Source of the DNA: Flavobacterium sp. UBA7680 | GTDB taxonomy: Bacteria; Bacteroidota; Bacteroidia; Flavobacteriales; Flavobacteriaceae | Assembly: GCF_002482975.1 (NCBI RefSeq) | Contig: NZ_DLHA01000017.1 | Location: 278,185 to 342,184 of the forward strand | Reading direction: 5' to 3' | DNA length: 64,000 nucleotides | Shown here: one piece after another, positions 1 through 7,805 of the stretch | How the letters are laid out: each line of letters starts with the position of its first letter | How positions within the stretch are numbered: position 1 is the stretch's first letter | Translations under genes and position numbers: made by a program | Notes under the pieces: model-generated | The model's input: only the letters and a program-made list of their open reading frames with translations | Told to the model about the DNA's origin: nothing | Database searches by the model: none

Positions 1-10
1 ATTACGGGTG

Positions 11-41
11 CAAATATAAAGCGGATTTTCGTTTTTCCAAA
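11..41 (-). promoter_or_regulatory. Leftward Bacteroidota-type promoter
   Basis: On the minus strand a -33 TTTG (38-41) is followed by exactly 19 bases and a -7 TATATTTG (11-18), a perfect match to TTTG-N19-TAnnTTTG, the consensus known for the Bacteroidota primary sigma factor. It points off the left edge, so the gene it drives is not in the window. Confidence 0.6.
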
Positions 42-73
42 ATAAATTTGCACTTTTTTACACTTTTTTTTGC

Positions 74-340
74 TTACAAAGCGTTGATTTTTTCAATCAA
101 TTGATTAGCAGTTTGTTCTAATTCAACATTGATTTGTTTGAAGTGTGATTTTTTATTTTCAACGTTTTTAGCGTTCACTTTTGTAATCAAAGTATCAAAT
201 GCAGCGATAGCCTCATCGATTAAAGCATTCGTTTCTGGAGTAGGATTTCCTGTTGTAGACATCTCAAACAAGTAAACTGCCTCAATAATATCTCCTAATA
301 CAAAATTGATGTCTTTCTTTAAATTCTTAACGTTTGCCAT
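74..340 (-). CDS. Small conserved-looking hypothetical protein (helical)
   Basis: A protein of 88 residues beginning MANVKNLKKD. The frame stays open ten codons upstream, but that extension is lysine/isoleucine-rich leader-like sequence, so the ATG at 338-340 is preferred. The protein is mostly amphipathic helix, has no cysteine, no signal peptide and no membrane segment, and I recognise no domain. It is the last gene of a leftward group and starts 57 bases after the manA stop. A -7 box (368-375) suggests it may also be transcribed alone. Function unknown. Confidence 0.7.
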   Translation of the reverse strand: MANVKNLKKDINFVLGDIIEAVYLFEMSTTGNPTPETNALIDEAIAAFDTLITKVNAKNVENKKSHFKQINVELEQTANQLIEKINAL

Positions 341-367
341 TTTTATTATAATTTTAATTTGCGTCTG

Positions 368-375
368 CAAAAATA
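368..375 (-). promoter_or_regulatory. Possible -7 box for the 88-residue gene
   Basis: The minus strand reads TATTTTTG, matching TAnnTTTG, 27 bases before the preferred start at 340. No TTTG lies at the right distance upstream, so only half of the promoter is supported. Confidence 0.3.
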
Positions 376-397
376 CACATAATCTTTAGATTACGTG

Positions 398-1369
398 CTA
401 TGAAATGTAAATTTCTAAAATTGAAGCTTTTCCACTTAAATTAAATGCATTTATCGCAGCTGGAATTAAAACAGTATCTCCTTTTATGTAAGTATGTTTA
501 AATCCGTCGTATTCAATTTCAAAACTTCCTTCAATACACATATAAACCGTAAATGTTTCGCCAGATTTAGAAACTTCTACCTTGCCATCTAACGGAATAA
601 GGTTTGTCGTGAAATAAGGACAATCTACAACTACGTTTGAAGTATTTGCTTTTGAATCGTATTTCTTTTGTGTATCAACTTTATTGTAGTTAATCGCATC
701 AAGTGCTAAATCTACATGTAATTCTCTTTTATTTCCCTGAGCATCTACACGATCAAAATCGTATAAACGATACGTAATATCAGATGTCTGCTGAATTTCG
801 GCAACCACCAAACCGGCACCAATAGCATGAACCGTTCCTGTTTCTAAAAAGAAAACGTCTCCGGCTTTTGCCTTTACACCATCTAAAATAGAAACTAAAG
901 TATTATCATGTAAATGTTTTAAATATTCCTCTTTACTAGAGTTTTCTTTAAAACCAACAATAATTCTGGCATCAGTATCAGCCTGCATTACGTACCACAT
1001 TTCAGTTTTACCAAATGAATTGTGACGCTCTTTTGCTAATTTATCGTTTGGATGAACCTGAATCGAAAGATCTTCGCGCGCATCTAAATATTTAAAAAGT
1101 AATGGAAACTGTTTTCCAAAACGCTCGTAAACTCTCGTTCCTAAAATTTCATTTGGAGTTTCATTAATAAGCTCCATTAACGATTTCCCTTTTAGGTCTC
1201 CGTTAGCAACAGTACTTACATCACCTTCTACTGTAGACAATTCCCAGCTTTCACCAGTAATTTTAGAGGTGATTGGTTTATTTAATAACGTTTTTAATTT
1301 CTCTCCACCCCAGATTCTTTCTTTCAAGATTGGTTCAAATTGAAGCGGATATAATTTTTCTGGTTTCAT
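398..1369 (-). CDS. manA: Mannose-6-phosphate isomerase, class I
   Basis: Interconverts fructose-6-phosphate and mannose-6-phosphate, the entry to GDP-mannose and so to GDP-fucose. The 323-residue length fits the short bacterial class I enzymes (about 315-320 residues). Visible family features are the zinc-site segment IQVHPNDKLAKERH near residues 103-116 and HAIGAG near 181-186 in a double cupin fold. It is cytoplasmic, with no signal peptide. It lies 64 bases after bcp in the same direction. GDP-fucose synthesis genes (gmd, fcl) lie about 57 kb away in the glycan locus, so a metabolic link is possible but not shown. The final mannose-to-GDP steps (manB, manC) are not in the window. Confidence 0.9.
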   Translation of the reverse strand: MKPEKLYPLQFEPILKERIWGGEKLKTLLNKPITSKITGESWELSTVEGDVSTVANGDLKGKSLMELINETPNEILGTRVYERFGKQFPLLFKYLDAREDLSIQVHPNDKLAKERHNSFGKTEMWYVMQADTDARIIVGFKENSSKEEYLKHLHDNTLVSILDGVKAKAGDVFFLETGTVHAIGAGLVVAEIQQTSDITYRLYDFDRVDAQGNKRELHVDLALDAINYNKVDTQKKYDSKANTSNVVVDCPYFTTNLIPLDGKVEVSKSGETFTVYMCIEGSFEIEYDGFKHTYIKGDTVLIPAAINAFNLSGKASILEIYIS

Positions 1370-1433
1370 AATTTTTAAGTTTTCGGCTAATATCTATATT
1401 AATTAAACAATGATGTAATACTATTTTCTAAAT

Positions 1434-1892
1434 CTACAATACTAATTCTTTTATTATTTCCAGTGCTTTCGGAATATGTTTTGCGGCATTCATACTATCA
1501 AAGATATAAATAACCACTCCGTTTCTGTCAATAATAAAAGTTACTCTTCCCGGCAAAAGTCCGAATAGATTATTTTTCACACCAAAAAGCTGTCTCAATC
1601 TTTTATCCTGATCAGAAAGCAAGATAAATGGCAGATTATGTTTATTCGCAAATTTATGATGCGATTTTACACTATCGGCACTTATACCAATTACTTCTGC
1701 ACCTAAAGCTGAAAAATCTTCGTATTGATCTCTAAAGCTGCAAGCTTCTGTTGTACAACCTGGTGTATTATCTTTTGGGTAAAAATAAATCACTAAAGGT
1801 TTTCTTCCTAAAACACTTTTGCTTTCAAAAACTTCTCCGTGACTATCTTTTGCAGTAAAATTCGGAACTATATCTCCTATTTTTAATGACAT
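1434..1892 (-). CDS. bcp: Thioredoxin-dependent peroxiredoxin, BCP/PrxQ type
   Basis: Reduces hydrogen peroxide and organic hydroperoxides using thioredoxin. At 152 residues it has the normal BCP length. The active site DNTPGCTTEACSFRD lies near residues 41-55, with the peroxidatic cysteine at about 46 and the second cysteine at 51, the C-x4-C arrangement of PrxQ enzymes. The N-terminus (MSLKIGDIVPNFTAKDSHGE) is the usual AhpC/TSA start. The start lies 3 bases after the queD stop, so the two are probably co-transcribed. Cytoplasmic. Confidence 0.93.
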   Translation of the reverse strand: MSLKIGDIVPNFTAKDSHGEVFESKSVLGRKPLVIYFYPKDNTPGCTTEACSFRDQYEDFSALGAEVIGISADSVKSHHKFANKHNLPFILLSDQDKRLRQLFGVKNNLFGLLPGRVTFIIDRNGVVIYIFDSMNAAKHIPKALEIIKELVL

Positions 1893-1895
1893 TTA

Positions 1896-2306
1896 TTATT
1901 CTCCTTTATAAGTTACAAAATTGCGGTCCGTTTCATAAAGCACGATTTCTAAATCAAAATCGGGCTGAATTCTTTTTCTAATTTTATTCCATATCACAAC
2001 CGCAATATTTTCTGCAGTTGGATTCAAATCCTGAAATTCCGGAACGTCCAGATTCAGGTTTTTGTGATCAAACGGAATTTCTACTTCTTCCAGTATAATA
2101 TCCGCTAATACTTTCACATCTAAAACAAAACCAGTTTCCGGGTCAATTTTTCCTGTAACACTTACTGTTAAACCATAATTATGACCATGAAAATTGGGAT
2201 TATTGCATTTTCCAAAAACGGCATTGTTTTTTTCTAATGACCAATCTTTCCTATGCAATCGATGTGCAGCATTAAAATGCGCTTTTCTTGATATGGTTAC
2301 TCTCAT
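1896..2306 (-). CDS. queD: 6-carboxytetrahydropterin synthase / PTPS-family protein
   Basis: A member of the QueD/6-pyruvoyl-tetrahydropterin synthase family, which acts on 7,8-dihydroneopterin triphosphate; in bacteria this usually feeds queuosine synthesis. The zinc ligands are visible as FNAAHRLH (His about 15) and NFHGHNYG (His about 40 and 42), and the catalytic cysteine as FGKCNN (Cys about 34). At 136 residues the length is normal. It is packed between idi (21 bases upstream) and bcp (3 bases downstream). queC and queE are not in the window, so use for queuosine rather than another pterin is inferred. Confidence 0.85.
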   Translation of the reverse strand: MRVTISRKAHFNAAHRLHRKDWSLEKNNAVFGKCNNPNFHGHNYGLTVSVTGKIDPETGFVLDVKVLADIILEEVEIPFDHKNLNLDVPEFQDLNPTAENIAVVIWNKIRKRIQPDFDLEIVLYETDRNFVTYKGE

Positions 2307-2327
2307 TTAGGTCTTTGGTTAGTTTGG

Positions 2328-2855
2328 TTATAATTTATGGTCTTCGAGATAATGATCAAATTCATCAAAAATTATCTTAAACCATACGGTATAAATTTCG
2401 GGCTGTTTTTCAATATCCGCTTTAACATCTTCAATACTCATCCATTTCCAGTCTTCAACTTCATCTGGATTTATATTGGGTTCTTCATTATAATAGCCAA
2501 TCATAACATGATCCAGTTCATGCTCCGTTAAACCGTTGTCAAAAGGAGCCTTATATATAAAATGAAACAGCTCTTTTAACTCTGCTTTAAAACCCATTTC
2601 TTCAAACAATCTTCGGCTTCCCGCTTCAATATTCGTTTCACCTTCGCGCTGATGACTACAGCAAGTATTTGTCCACAGTAAAGGAGAATGGTATTTATGA
2701 TGAGCACGCTGCTGCAGCATAATTTCATTTTTATTGTTTAAAATAAAAACCGAAAAGGCACGGTGCAAAACTGCTTTTTCGTGTGCTTCTAATTTTGGCA
2801 TTAAGCCAATTTGTTCATCGTTTTGATTAACTAATATTACGTTTTCTTCTGTCAT
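2328..2855 (-). CDS. idi: Isopentenyl-diphosphate delta-isomerase, type 1
   Basis: Converts isopentenyl diphosphate to dimethylallyl diphosphate in isoprenoid synthesis. The 175-residue protein has the type 1 Nudix-like fold. The catalytic cysteine lies in WTNTCCSHQREGE (about residues 61-73), followed by the Nudix-like helix EAGSRRLFEEMGF and the acidic segment TEHELDHV near 110-117. It is the first gene of the leftward group idi-queD-bcp-manA and has a -7 box 17 bases before the start. Undecaprenyl carriers needed by the polysaccharide locus come from this pathway, a general metabolic link only. Confidence 0.92.
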   Translation of the reverse strand: MTEENVILVNQNDEQIGLMPKLEAHEKAVLHRAFSVFILNNKNEIMLQQRAHHKYHSPLLWTNTCCSHQREGETNIEAGSRRLFEEMGFKAELKELFHFIYKAPFDNGLTEHELDHVMIGYYNEEPNINPDEVEDWKWMSIEDVKADIEKQPEIYTVWFKIIFDEFDHYLEDHKL

Positions 2856-2872
2856 GGTTTGTATTGATGAAA

Positions 2873-2880
2873 CAAAAATA
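2873..2880 (-). promoter_or_regulatory. -7 box of the idi promoter
   Basis: TATTTTTG on the minus strand matches TAnnTTTG and lies 17 bases before the idi start. The -33 position holds TTTT instead of TTTG at the expected 19-base spacing. It probably drives idi-queD-bcp and perhaps manA. Confidence 0.45.
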
Positions 2881-3115
2881 CGAAAAAAGAAATGGCTATA
2901 AAATCCTAGAAAACATTGTGAAAAGTTTAACTACTGATTACTTTTTATAATATTTTGATTCACAACAACCTATGTTTTGTTTCAGAACAAAAATCCGCTA
3001 AAAATAAGATATAAAAACTGCAGCTGTTTGTTTTACGTAAATAATAAAAAGTTAAAACATACTTAAATATATCTGAATTGTAATATAGGCGACATTTCGA
3101 AGCAAAATCTCATCG

Positions 3116-3123
3116 TATCTTTG
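3116..3123 (+). promoter_or_regulatory. -7 box of the msrB-msrA promoter
   Basis: TATCTTTG matches TAnnTTTG. The nearest -33-like sequence is TTTC at 3095-3098, a weak match with 17-base spacing. A start point shortly after this box favours the msrB start at 3151 over 3136. Confidence 0.45.
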
Positions 3124-3150
3124 AAATTCAGATAAATGATCCAAAAATTT

Positions 3151-3705
3151 ATGAAATCGAAAAACTCAATTTTTAGCCTTTGCTTTTTAATTCCGCTCTT
3201 TATTTTACAGGCATGCGGACAAAACACAAAAAAAGAACCTGCAAAAATGGTTACTATGGAAAACAAAATAAGTAAGCCCGGAAATCCTTATTATTCAAAC
3301 ACCGATACAACAAAACTAAATGTAAGCAACGCCGAATGGAAAAAGGTTTTGCCCGAAGATGTTTATGCCGTAATGCGCGAGGCTGATACCGAAAGACCTT
3401 TTACCGGAAAATACTGGAACACAGATGAAAAAGGAACGTATTATTGTGCTTCTTGCGGAAACTTACTTTTTAGATCAACTGCTAAATTCTCAAGCAGCTG
3501 CGGATGGCCTAGTTTTTTTGAACAAGAAAACAAAAAAAGTGTTGTTTACAAAAATGATAATTCACTTGGAATGGAAAGAATTGAAGCGCTTTGCGGACGC
3601 TGCGGCGGACATTTAGGCCACTTGTTTGACGATGGCCCGGAACCAACCGGAAAACGTTACTGCATGAATTCGATTGCTCTTGATTTTATTCCTGATAATA
3701 AATAA
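3151..3705 (+). CDS. msrB: Peptide-methionine (R)-S-oxide reductase, lipoprotein
   Basis: Reduces methionine-R-sulfoxide in damaged proteins. It has a lipoprotein signal: a short basic start (MKSKNSIF), a hydrophobic stretch and then LQACGQ, so it should be lipid-anchored outside the cytoplasm. The MsrB domain shows two zinc CxxC pairs (CASC, CGRC), the CGWPSF motif and the catalytic cysteine in KRYCMNS near the C-terminus. An ATG at 3136 would add five residues; the start at 3151 gives a cleaner signal peptide and a more normal leader after the -7 box. msrA follows within 7 bases, so the pair repairs both sulfoxide epimers in the envelope. Confidence 0.92.
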   Translation: MKSKNSIFSLCFLIPLFILQACGQNTKKEPAKMVTMENKISKPGNPYYSNTDTTKLNVSNAEWKKVLPEDVYAVMREADTERPFTGKYWNTDEKGTYYCASCGNLLFRSTAKFSSSCGWPSFFEQENKKSVVYKNDNSLGMERIEALCGRCGGHLGHLFDDGPEPTGKRYCMNSIALDFIPDNK

Positions 3706-3712
3706 TATACAA

Positions 3713-4330
3713 ATGAAAAATATACTTTTAATCTGCCTTTTTGCTTTATCATTAAATGGTTTTTCACAAAATAAAAAACCAGATTACGAAACTATTACAC
3801 TTGGCGGAGGATGCTACTGGTGCGTTGAAGCAGTTTATGAAAATCTGGACGGAGTAAAATCTGTTGTTTCGGGATTTTCTGGCGGAAATGTAGCTAATCC
3901 TACGTATGAAGAAGTCTGCACGGGAGAAACCGGTCATGCCGAAGTTGTACAAATTACGTATGACAAAAATGTAACGGATCTTAATGAAATCTTTAAAGTC
4001 TTTTTCACAGTTCACGATCCAACAACTTTAAACCGTCAGGGTGCAGATGTTGGAACACAGTACCGTTCTGTAATTTTCTACAAAAATGCCGAACAGAAAA
4101 AAGCTGCCGAAAGCATTATTGCCGAATTGAACAAAGCAAAAGTGTACAATAATCCAGTTGTAACGAAAATTGAGCCTTTTAAAGCTTTTTATAAAGCCGA
4201 AGATTATCATCAAAATTATTATGCAAACAATAAAAATCAGCCGTATTGCAGAATGGTGATTCAACCGAAAATAGAAAAATTCGAAAAAGTTTTTAAAGAC
4301 AAACTGAAAAAGAAACAAAACAACAGCTAA
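3713..4330 (+). CDS. msrA: Peptide-methionine (S)-S-oxide reductase, secreted
   Basis: Reduces methionine-S-sulfoxide. The start MKNILLICLFALSLNGFSQN is a signal peptide, so the enzyme should act in the periplasm or envelope with MsrB. The active-site motif is GGGCYWCVEAVYENL near residues 29-43; most MsrA proteins have GCFWC, and here Tyr replaces Phe. The C-terminal half shows the usual DVGTQYRSVIF and EDYHQNYY segments. The frame is open upstream into the end of msrB, but the ATG at 3713 is chosen because it begins the signal peptide. A strong hairpin terminator follows the stop. Confidence 0.93.
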   Translation: MKNILLICLFALSLNGFSQNKKPDYETITLGGGCYWCVEAVYENLDGVKSVVSGFSGGNVANPTYEEVCTGETGHAEVVQITYDKNVTDLNEIFKVFFTVHDPTTLNRQGADVGTQYRSVIFYKNAEQKKAAESIIAELNKAKVYNNPVVTKIEPFKAFYKAEDYHQNYYANNKNQPYCRMVIQPKIEKFEKVFKDKLKKKQNNS

Positions 4331-4332
4331 TA

Positions 4333-4365
4333 AAAAAGGGGAAATGATTTTCATTTCCCCTTTTT
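4333..4365. terminator. Bidirectional hairpin terminator
   Basis: A perfect 15-bp stem (AAAAAGGGGAAATGA and its complement) with a TTT loop lies between the convergent msrA and META genes. A-run and T-run flanks make it usable in both directions. Confidence 0.8.
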
Positions 4366-4385
4366 CTTATATATAGATTTTAAAA

Positions 4386-4823
4386 CTATTGTTTAGCCAC
4401 TTTTTTAAATCTCATCATTGGCACATCGCCTTCAATTAAATTTAGTTTTCCGTCCTTATCAATAGAGTAACTAGTAATTTTTGCAATTTGTTTTAAAAAT
4501 TGCTGTTCTCCTCCGCCTTCACAAAACATCATTGTAGTTGGTCCTGCTTCTCCAAAGGTTAAAGATTTTCCGTTTAAAGTATAGGGTGCGCTGTAACCAT
4601 TGCATCCGTTATTTCCATAAACCCTTTTTTCTTTTTGATCAAAAGTAAGCTGTGGTTTTTTATTTGGAAACAATCCTTCAAAAGCAATTCTTGGTCCCGA
4701 AATATATTCTAATTCCCAAGTTGTATCATAAATACTGGCTGTGCCTTTTGTATCTTTTGATGCCATACACGAAGTTATTAATAAGGTTAAAACCGATACG
4801 ATTGCAATAGTATACTTTTTCAT
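4386..4823 (-). CDS. META-domain lipoprotein (HslJ-like)
   Basis: A 145-residue protein with a lipoprotein signal (MKKYTIAIVSVLTLLITSCMAS, lipobox Cys near residue 19). The mature part resembles the META/HslJ domain: YDTTWELEYISG at its start, then GNNGCNGYSAPYTL and GPTTMMFCEGGGEQQFLKQI, the conserved pattern of this family. HslJ-type proteins are envelope proteins linked to heat and novobiocin resistance in E. coli; the molecular role is not known and is not evident here. It converges on msrA and shares its terminator. The 284 bases upstream, to the aminopeptidase gene, show no clear promoter for it. Confidence 0.85.
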   Translation of the reverse strand: MKKYTIAIVSVLTLLITSCMASKDTKGTASIYDTTWELEYISGPRIAFEGLFPNKKPQLTFDQKEKRVYGNNGCNGYSAPYTLNGKSLTFGEAGPTTMMFCEGGGEQQFLKQIAKITSYSIDKDGKLNLIEGDVPMMRFKKVAKQ

Positions 4824-5056
4824 AAATTTACTTTTTAAAGATTTATATAATTTGTTTTTTGAAGATTAAAATTATCCTGCAATATCACTTTCTCAATATT
4901 CATGCCTTCTTAGAAACTTTCGCTAAAAAAAATTCACTTTACTATCAGCCAAATTGTAATACAAATTGTATTTTTCTGATCTCTAATTTACGCCATTTTA
5001 TTTAAAATATTATGATTCAAACATTTAAATTCTAATAAGCGATTCTAATTTTTTCG

Positions 5057-5064
5057 TAATTTGC
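5057..5064 (+). promoter_or_regulatory. Possible -7 box before the aminopeptidase gene
   Basis: TAATTTGC is close to the TAnnTTTG form but one base short of it, 43 bases before the start at 5108. No matching -33 sequence was found. Confidence 0.25.
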
Positions 5065-5107
5065 ATCTATCAAAAAACTAAAAACATCAATAAAAAACCA
5101 AAAAAAA

Positions 5108-6511
5108 ATGAAGCCATTTCTTTTATTCTTTGCCTTCTTGATTAGTGCATTCCAAATTCAGGCACAAGAAAACCTTCCAACAGATTATCTTTCGAAAGAA
5201 TTTCACCAAGGCCGCCGCGAAGCTTTTAGAAACCTAATGCCTGCCAATTCTGTAGCGGTAGTTTTTTCTTATCCGGAAAGAGTTTTTTCAAAAGACGTTA
5301 ATTACAATTATCACGCAAATCCAGATATGTATTATCTAGCCGGATATAAAGAACCTGACGCCGTTTTATTGATTTTTAAAGAAGAGCAGGGAACCGAAAA
5401 ATACAATGAAGTATTGTTTGTAAGAGAACGAAATGCCAACAGAGAAATGTGGACAGGAAGACGTTTAGGAGTTGAAGGCGCAAAATCTAAATTAGGTTTT
5501 ACAACAGTTTACAACGGAAAAGATTTCAACGATTTTGCTATTGATTTTAAAAAATTTGACAAAATTATTTACGATAACATTCCAACAGATGTTGAAAGCA
5601 GTAAAAATAGCGATAACTTATATTCATTATTGCAATCTTTCAAAACTAAAGCTGGAATTGAAAAAGAAAATGAAGCTTCTATAACATTGTTTACTAACAT
5701 TACCAATTCACTTCGCGAAATAAAAACGCCCGAAGAAATGGTTTTAATGCGCAAAACAGTAAAACTTTCATGTGTTGCACATAATGAAGTTATGAAAGCA
5801 GTTGGGCCGGATATGAGCGAAAATGAAGCTGACGGAATTCACGCTTATATTCACAAAAAATATGGTGCAGAAGGTGAAGGTTATCCGCCAATTGTTGGCG
5901 CTGGAGCAAACGGATGTATTTTGCATTATGGAGAAAACAATGCCGTAAAAATCGACAATCAATTATTATTAATGGATGTTGGTTCTGAATATCACGGTTA
6001 TTCTGCCGACGTTACCAGAACAGTTCCGGCAAACGGAAAATTTACCGAAGAGCAAAAAGCAATTTATCAAATTGTGTATGACGCTCAGGAAGAAGTTTTT
6101 AAACTTTGTAAAGAAGGAACTCCAATTCAGGATTTAACAAAAAGATCGAGAGAAGTTGTGGCGGCTGGGTTAATTAAATTAGGCATTATTACAGATCCTA
6201 AAGATGCCAGAATTTATTACCCGCACGGTTGTTCTCACTTTCTTGGTTTAGATGTTCACGATAAAGGGAATTATATGGGAATGCTGAAAGAAAATATGAT
6301 TTTGACAGTTGAACCTGGAATTTATATTCCGGCAAACAGTAAATGTGATAAAAAATGGTGGAATATTGGCGTTCGTATCGAAGATGATATTTTAATCAAA
6401 AAAGATTCCTACGAAAATCTTTCTGCAGAATCTCCAAGAAAATGGCAAGATGTTGAAGCTCTGGCAAAACAAAAAAGCACTTTTAATGACATGAAATTTC
6501 CAAAAATATAG
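5108..6511 (+). CDS. pepP: Xaa-Pro aminopeptidase (M24B), secreted
   Basis: Removes N-terminal residues that precede proline. The start MKPFLLFFAFLISAFQIQAQ is a signal peptide, so this is an exported form, as is common in Bacteroidota. An N-terminal aminopeptidase-P domain is followed by the pita-bread catalytic domain. Likely two-metal ligands are visible as Asp near 290 and 301 (LMDVGSEYHGYSADVTRT), His near 377 (SHFLGL), Glu in LTVEPGIY and Glu in VRIEDD. Length 467 is normal for this family. It stands alone and ends in a strong terminator (6623-6659). Confidence 0.92.
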   Translation: MKPFLLFFAFLISAFQIQAQENLPTDYLSKEFHQGRREAFRNLMPANSVAVVFSYPERVFSKDVNYNYHANPDMYYLAGYKEPDAVLLIFKEEQGTEKYNEVLFVRERNANREMWTGRRLGVEGAKSKLGFTTVYNGKDFNDFAIDFKKFDKIIYDNIPTDVESSKNSDNLYSLLQSFKTKAGIEKENEASITLFTNITNSLREIKTPEEMVLMRKTVKLSCVAHNEVMKAVGPDMSENEADGIHAYIHKKYGAEGEGYPPIVGAGANGCILHYGENNAVKIDNQLLLMDVGSEYHGYSADVTRTVPANGKFTEEQKAIYQIVYDAQEEVFKLCKEGTPIQDLTKRSREVVAAGLIKLGIITDPKDARIYYPHGCSHFLGLDVHDKGNYMGMLKENMILTVEPGIYIPANSKCDKKWWNIGVRIEDDILIKKDSYENLSAESPRKWQDVEALAKQKSTFNDMKFPKI

Positions 6512-6521
6512 TTTATTTTTT

Positions 6522-6603
6522 GCCACAGATTAAAAGGATTTACACAGATTATATTTCAGTTTTCGACTTTAAAAAAATCTTTTTAATCCTTTTAATCTGT
6601 GGC
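6522..6603. repeat. 19-bp perfect inverted repeat, CACAGATT family
   Basis: GCCACAGATTAAAAGGATT (6522-6540) is repeated exactly in inverted orientation at 6585-6603, with a 44-base spacer that itself contains CACAGATT again. It lies just after the aminopeptidase stop. Similar CACAGATT sequence recurs at 10811 onward. Such elements are common between genes in flavobacteria, as I recall. Confidence 0.75.
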
Positions 6604-6622
6604 TAAATAAAAAACCAATTCA

Positions 6623-6659
6623 AAGCCTCATTTAACTTTTTAAGTGAGGCTTATTTTTT
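6623..6659 (+). terminator. Intrinsic terminator after the aminopeptidase gene
   Basis: A 13-bp stem (6623-6635 with 6640-6652, one G-U pair) around a 4-base loop, core AAGCCTCA/TGAGGCTT, is followed by ATTTTTT. This is a classic rightward terminator, separate from the inverted repeat just before it. Confidence 0.8.
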
Positions 6660-6696
6660 GATTTTTCACGTACTTTGTATTCTAAATTAATTAAAA

Positions 6697-7656
6697 ATGA
6701 AAGCACTTACCTTCTCTACTTTCGGAGATTCAGATGTTTTAGAATATATCGAAATCCCAAATCCACAATTAAAAAACGATGAAATTTTAGTCGAAACAAA
6801 AGCCATTGGATTAAATTTTGCTGACGTTTACAGACGAAAGGGAAATTATCATTTAAAAGGAAATCCACCTTTTATCGCAGGCTATGAAGGTGCCGGAATT
6901 GTTGTCGATGCCAATAATCATCCTGAATATAAAGTTGGTGATCGTGTAGCTTTTGCCGACGCTCCTTTTGCAAACGCAGAATTAGTTGCCGTAAATACAA
7001 ATCACGTCCTTCCTTTACCTGAAAATATTTCTTTTGAAACTGCAGCTTCTGTTTTATTACAAGGTTTAACCGCACATTATTTAGCAACAGACAGTCATAA
7101 AACTTCAAAAGGCGAAACGGTTTTAATTCACGCAGTCGCTGGTGGCGTTGGACAAATTCTAACGCAAATCAGTAAACTTCTGGGAGCAACTGTTATTGGT
7201 TTAACCTCATCTGCCGAAAAAGCAAAAGTTGGTTTTGATCAGGGTGCAGATCATGTTTTTCTTTATAATGAAGATTGGAAATCTCAGGTTTTTAAAGTTA
7301 TTTCAAATGGAGTTGATGCTGTTTACGACAGTATTGGAAGTACTTTAAAAGAAAGCTTCGAAGTCACAAAAGAATGCGGACAAGTTGTTTTCTTCGGAAT
7401 GGCGGGCGGCGATCCTGAACCTGTAGATCCAAGAATGTTAATGGATGGTTCTAAAACTTTAACTGGCGGTGATTTATGGAGTTATTTAAATTCTAAAGAA
7501 GAAAGAATTAAACGTGCCACACAATTATTCAATTGGATTATTGAAGGAAAAATTAAACTTTCTGAACCAACTTCTTTTAAATTATCAGAAGGAAAACTGG
7601 CGCATGATTTTCTGGAAAGCAGGAAAAGTACAGGAAAAATTATTTTGATTCCGTAA
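6697..7656 (+). CDS. NADPH:quinone reductase-like zinc-free MDR oxidoreductase
   Basis: A 319-residue medium-chain dehydrogenase/reductase of the quinone oxidoreductase type. The GroES-like half contains GLNFADVYRRKGNY and AGYEGAGIV; the Rossmann half contains VLIHAVAGGVGQI, the NADPH-binding glycine pattern. The zinc-binding cysteines of alcohol dehydrogenases are missing, as in QOR enzymes. It is cytoplasmic and probably reduces quinones or enones; the substrate cannot be read from sequence. It sits alone between two repeat-bearing spaces. A loose -7-like TACTTTG occurs at 6671-6677. Confidence 0.85.
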   Translation: MKALTFSTFGDSDVLEYIEIPNPQLKNDEILVETKAIGLNFADVYRRKGNYHLKGNPPFIAGYEGAGIVVDANNHPEYKVGDRVAFADAPFANAELVAVNTNHVLPLPENISFETAASVLLQGLTAHYLATDSHKTSKGETVLIHAVAGGVGQILTQISKLLGATVIGLTSSAEKAKVGFDQGADHVFLYNEDWKSQVFKVISNGVDAVYDSIGSTLKESFEVTKECGQVVFFGMAGGDPEPVDPRMLMDGSKTLTGGDLWSYLNSKEERIKRATQLFNWIIEGKIKLSEPTSFKLSEGKLAHDFLESRKSTGKIILIP

Positions 7657-7666
7657 ATAATAATCT

Positions 7667-7780
7667 GGGCGTGCCACCAATATAAAAAGGGGCTGACTAT
7701 GCAATACGCTTAGTCGCCCCTTTTTATATTGCTGTCGGGCTATCCGCGCTACTTCGGTAGCTTGCTGCTATCCCTCACGC
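7667..7780. repeat. REP-like intergenic element with long hairpin
   Basis: The element starts GGGCGTGCCACC and ends in CTATCCCTCACGC, sequence I recall as a frequent intergenic repeat in flavobacteria. Its core is a perfect 16-bp stem, CAATATAAAAAGGGGC (7678-7693) with its complement at 7716-7731, extended inside by GACT/AGTC. The outer G+C-rich part (TCGGGCTATCCGCGCTAC) contrasts with the local A+T-rich DNA. It could also end transcription from the oxidoreductase gene. Confidence 0.65.
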
Positions 7781-7805
7781 AAAACCCGTTTTTTGTATAA
7801 CAAAA

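Noticed and set aside
2856..3115. Possible small RNA or tRNA between idi and msrB
   Set aside because: No cloverleaf, no stable hairpin and no terminator were found; only promoter boxes are supported.
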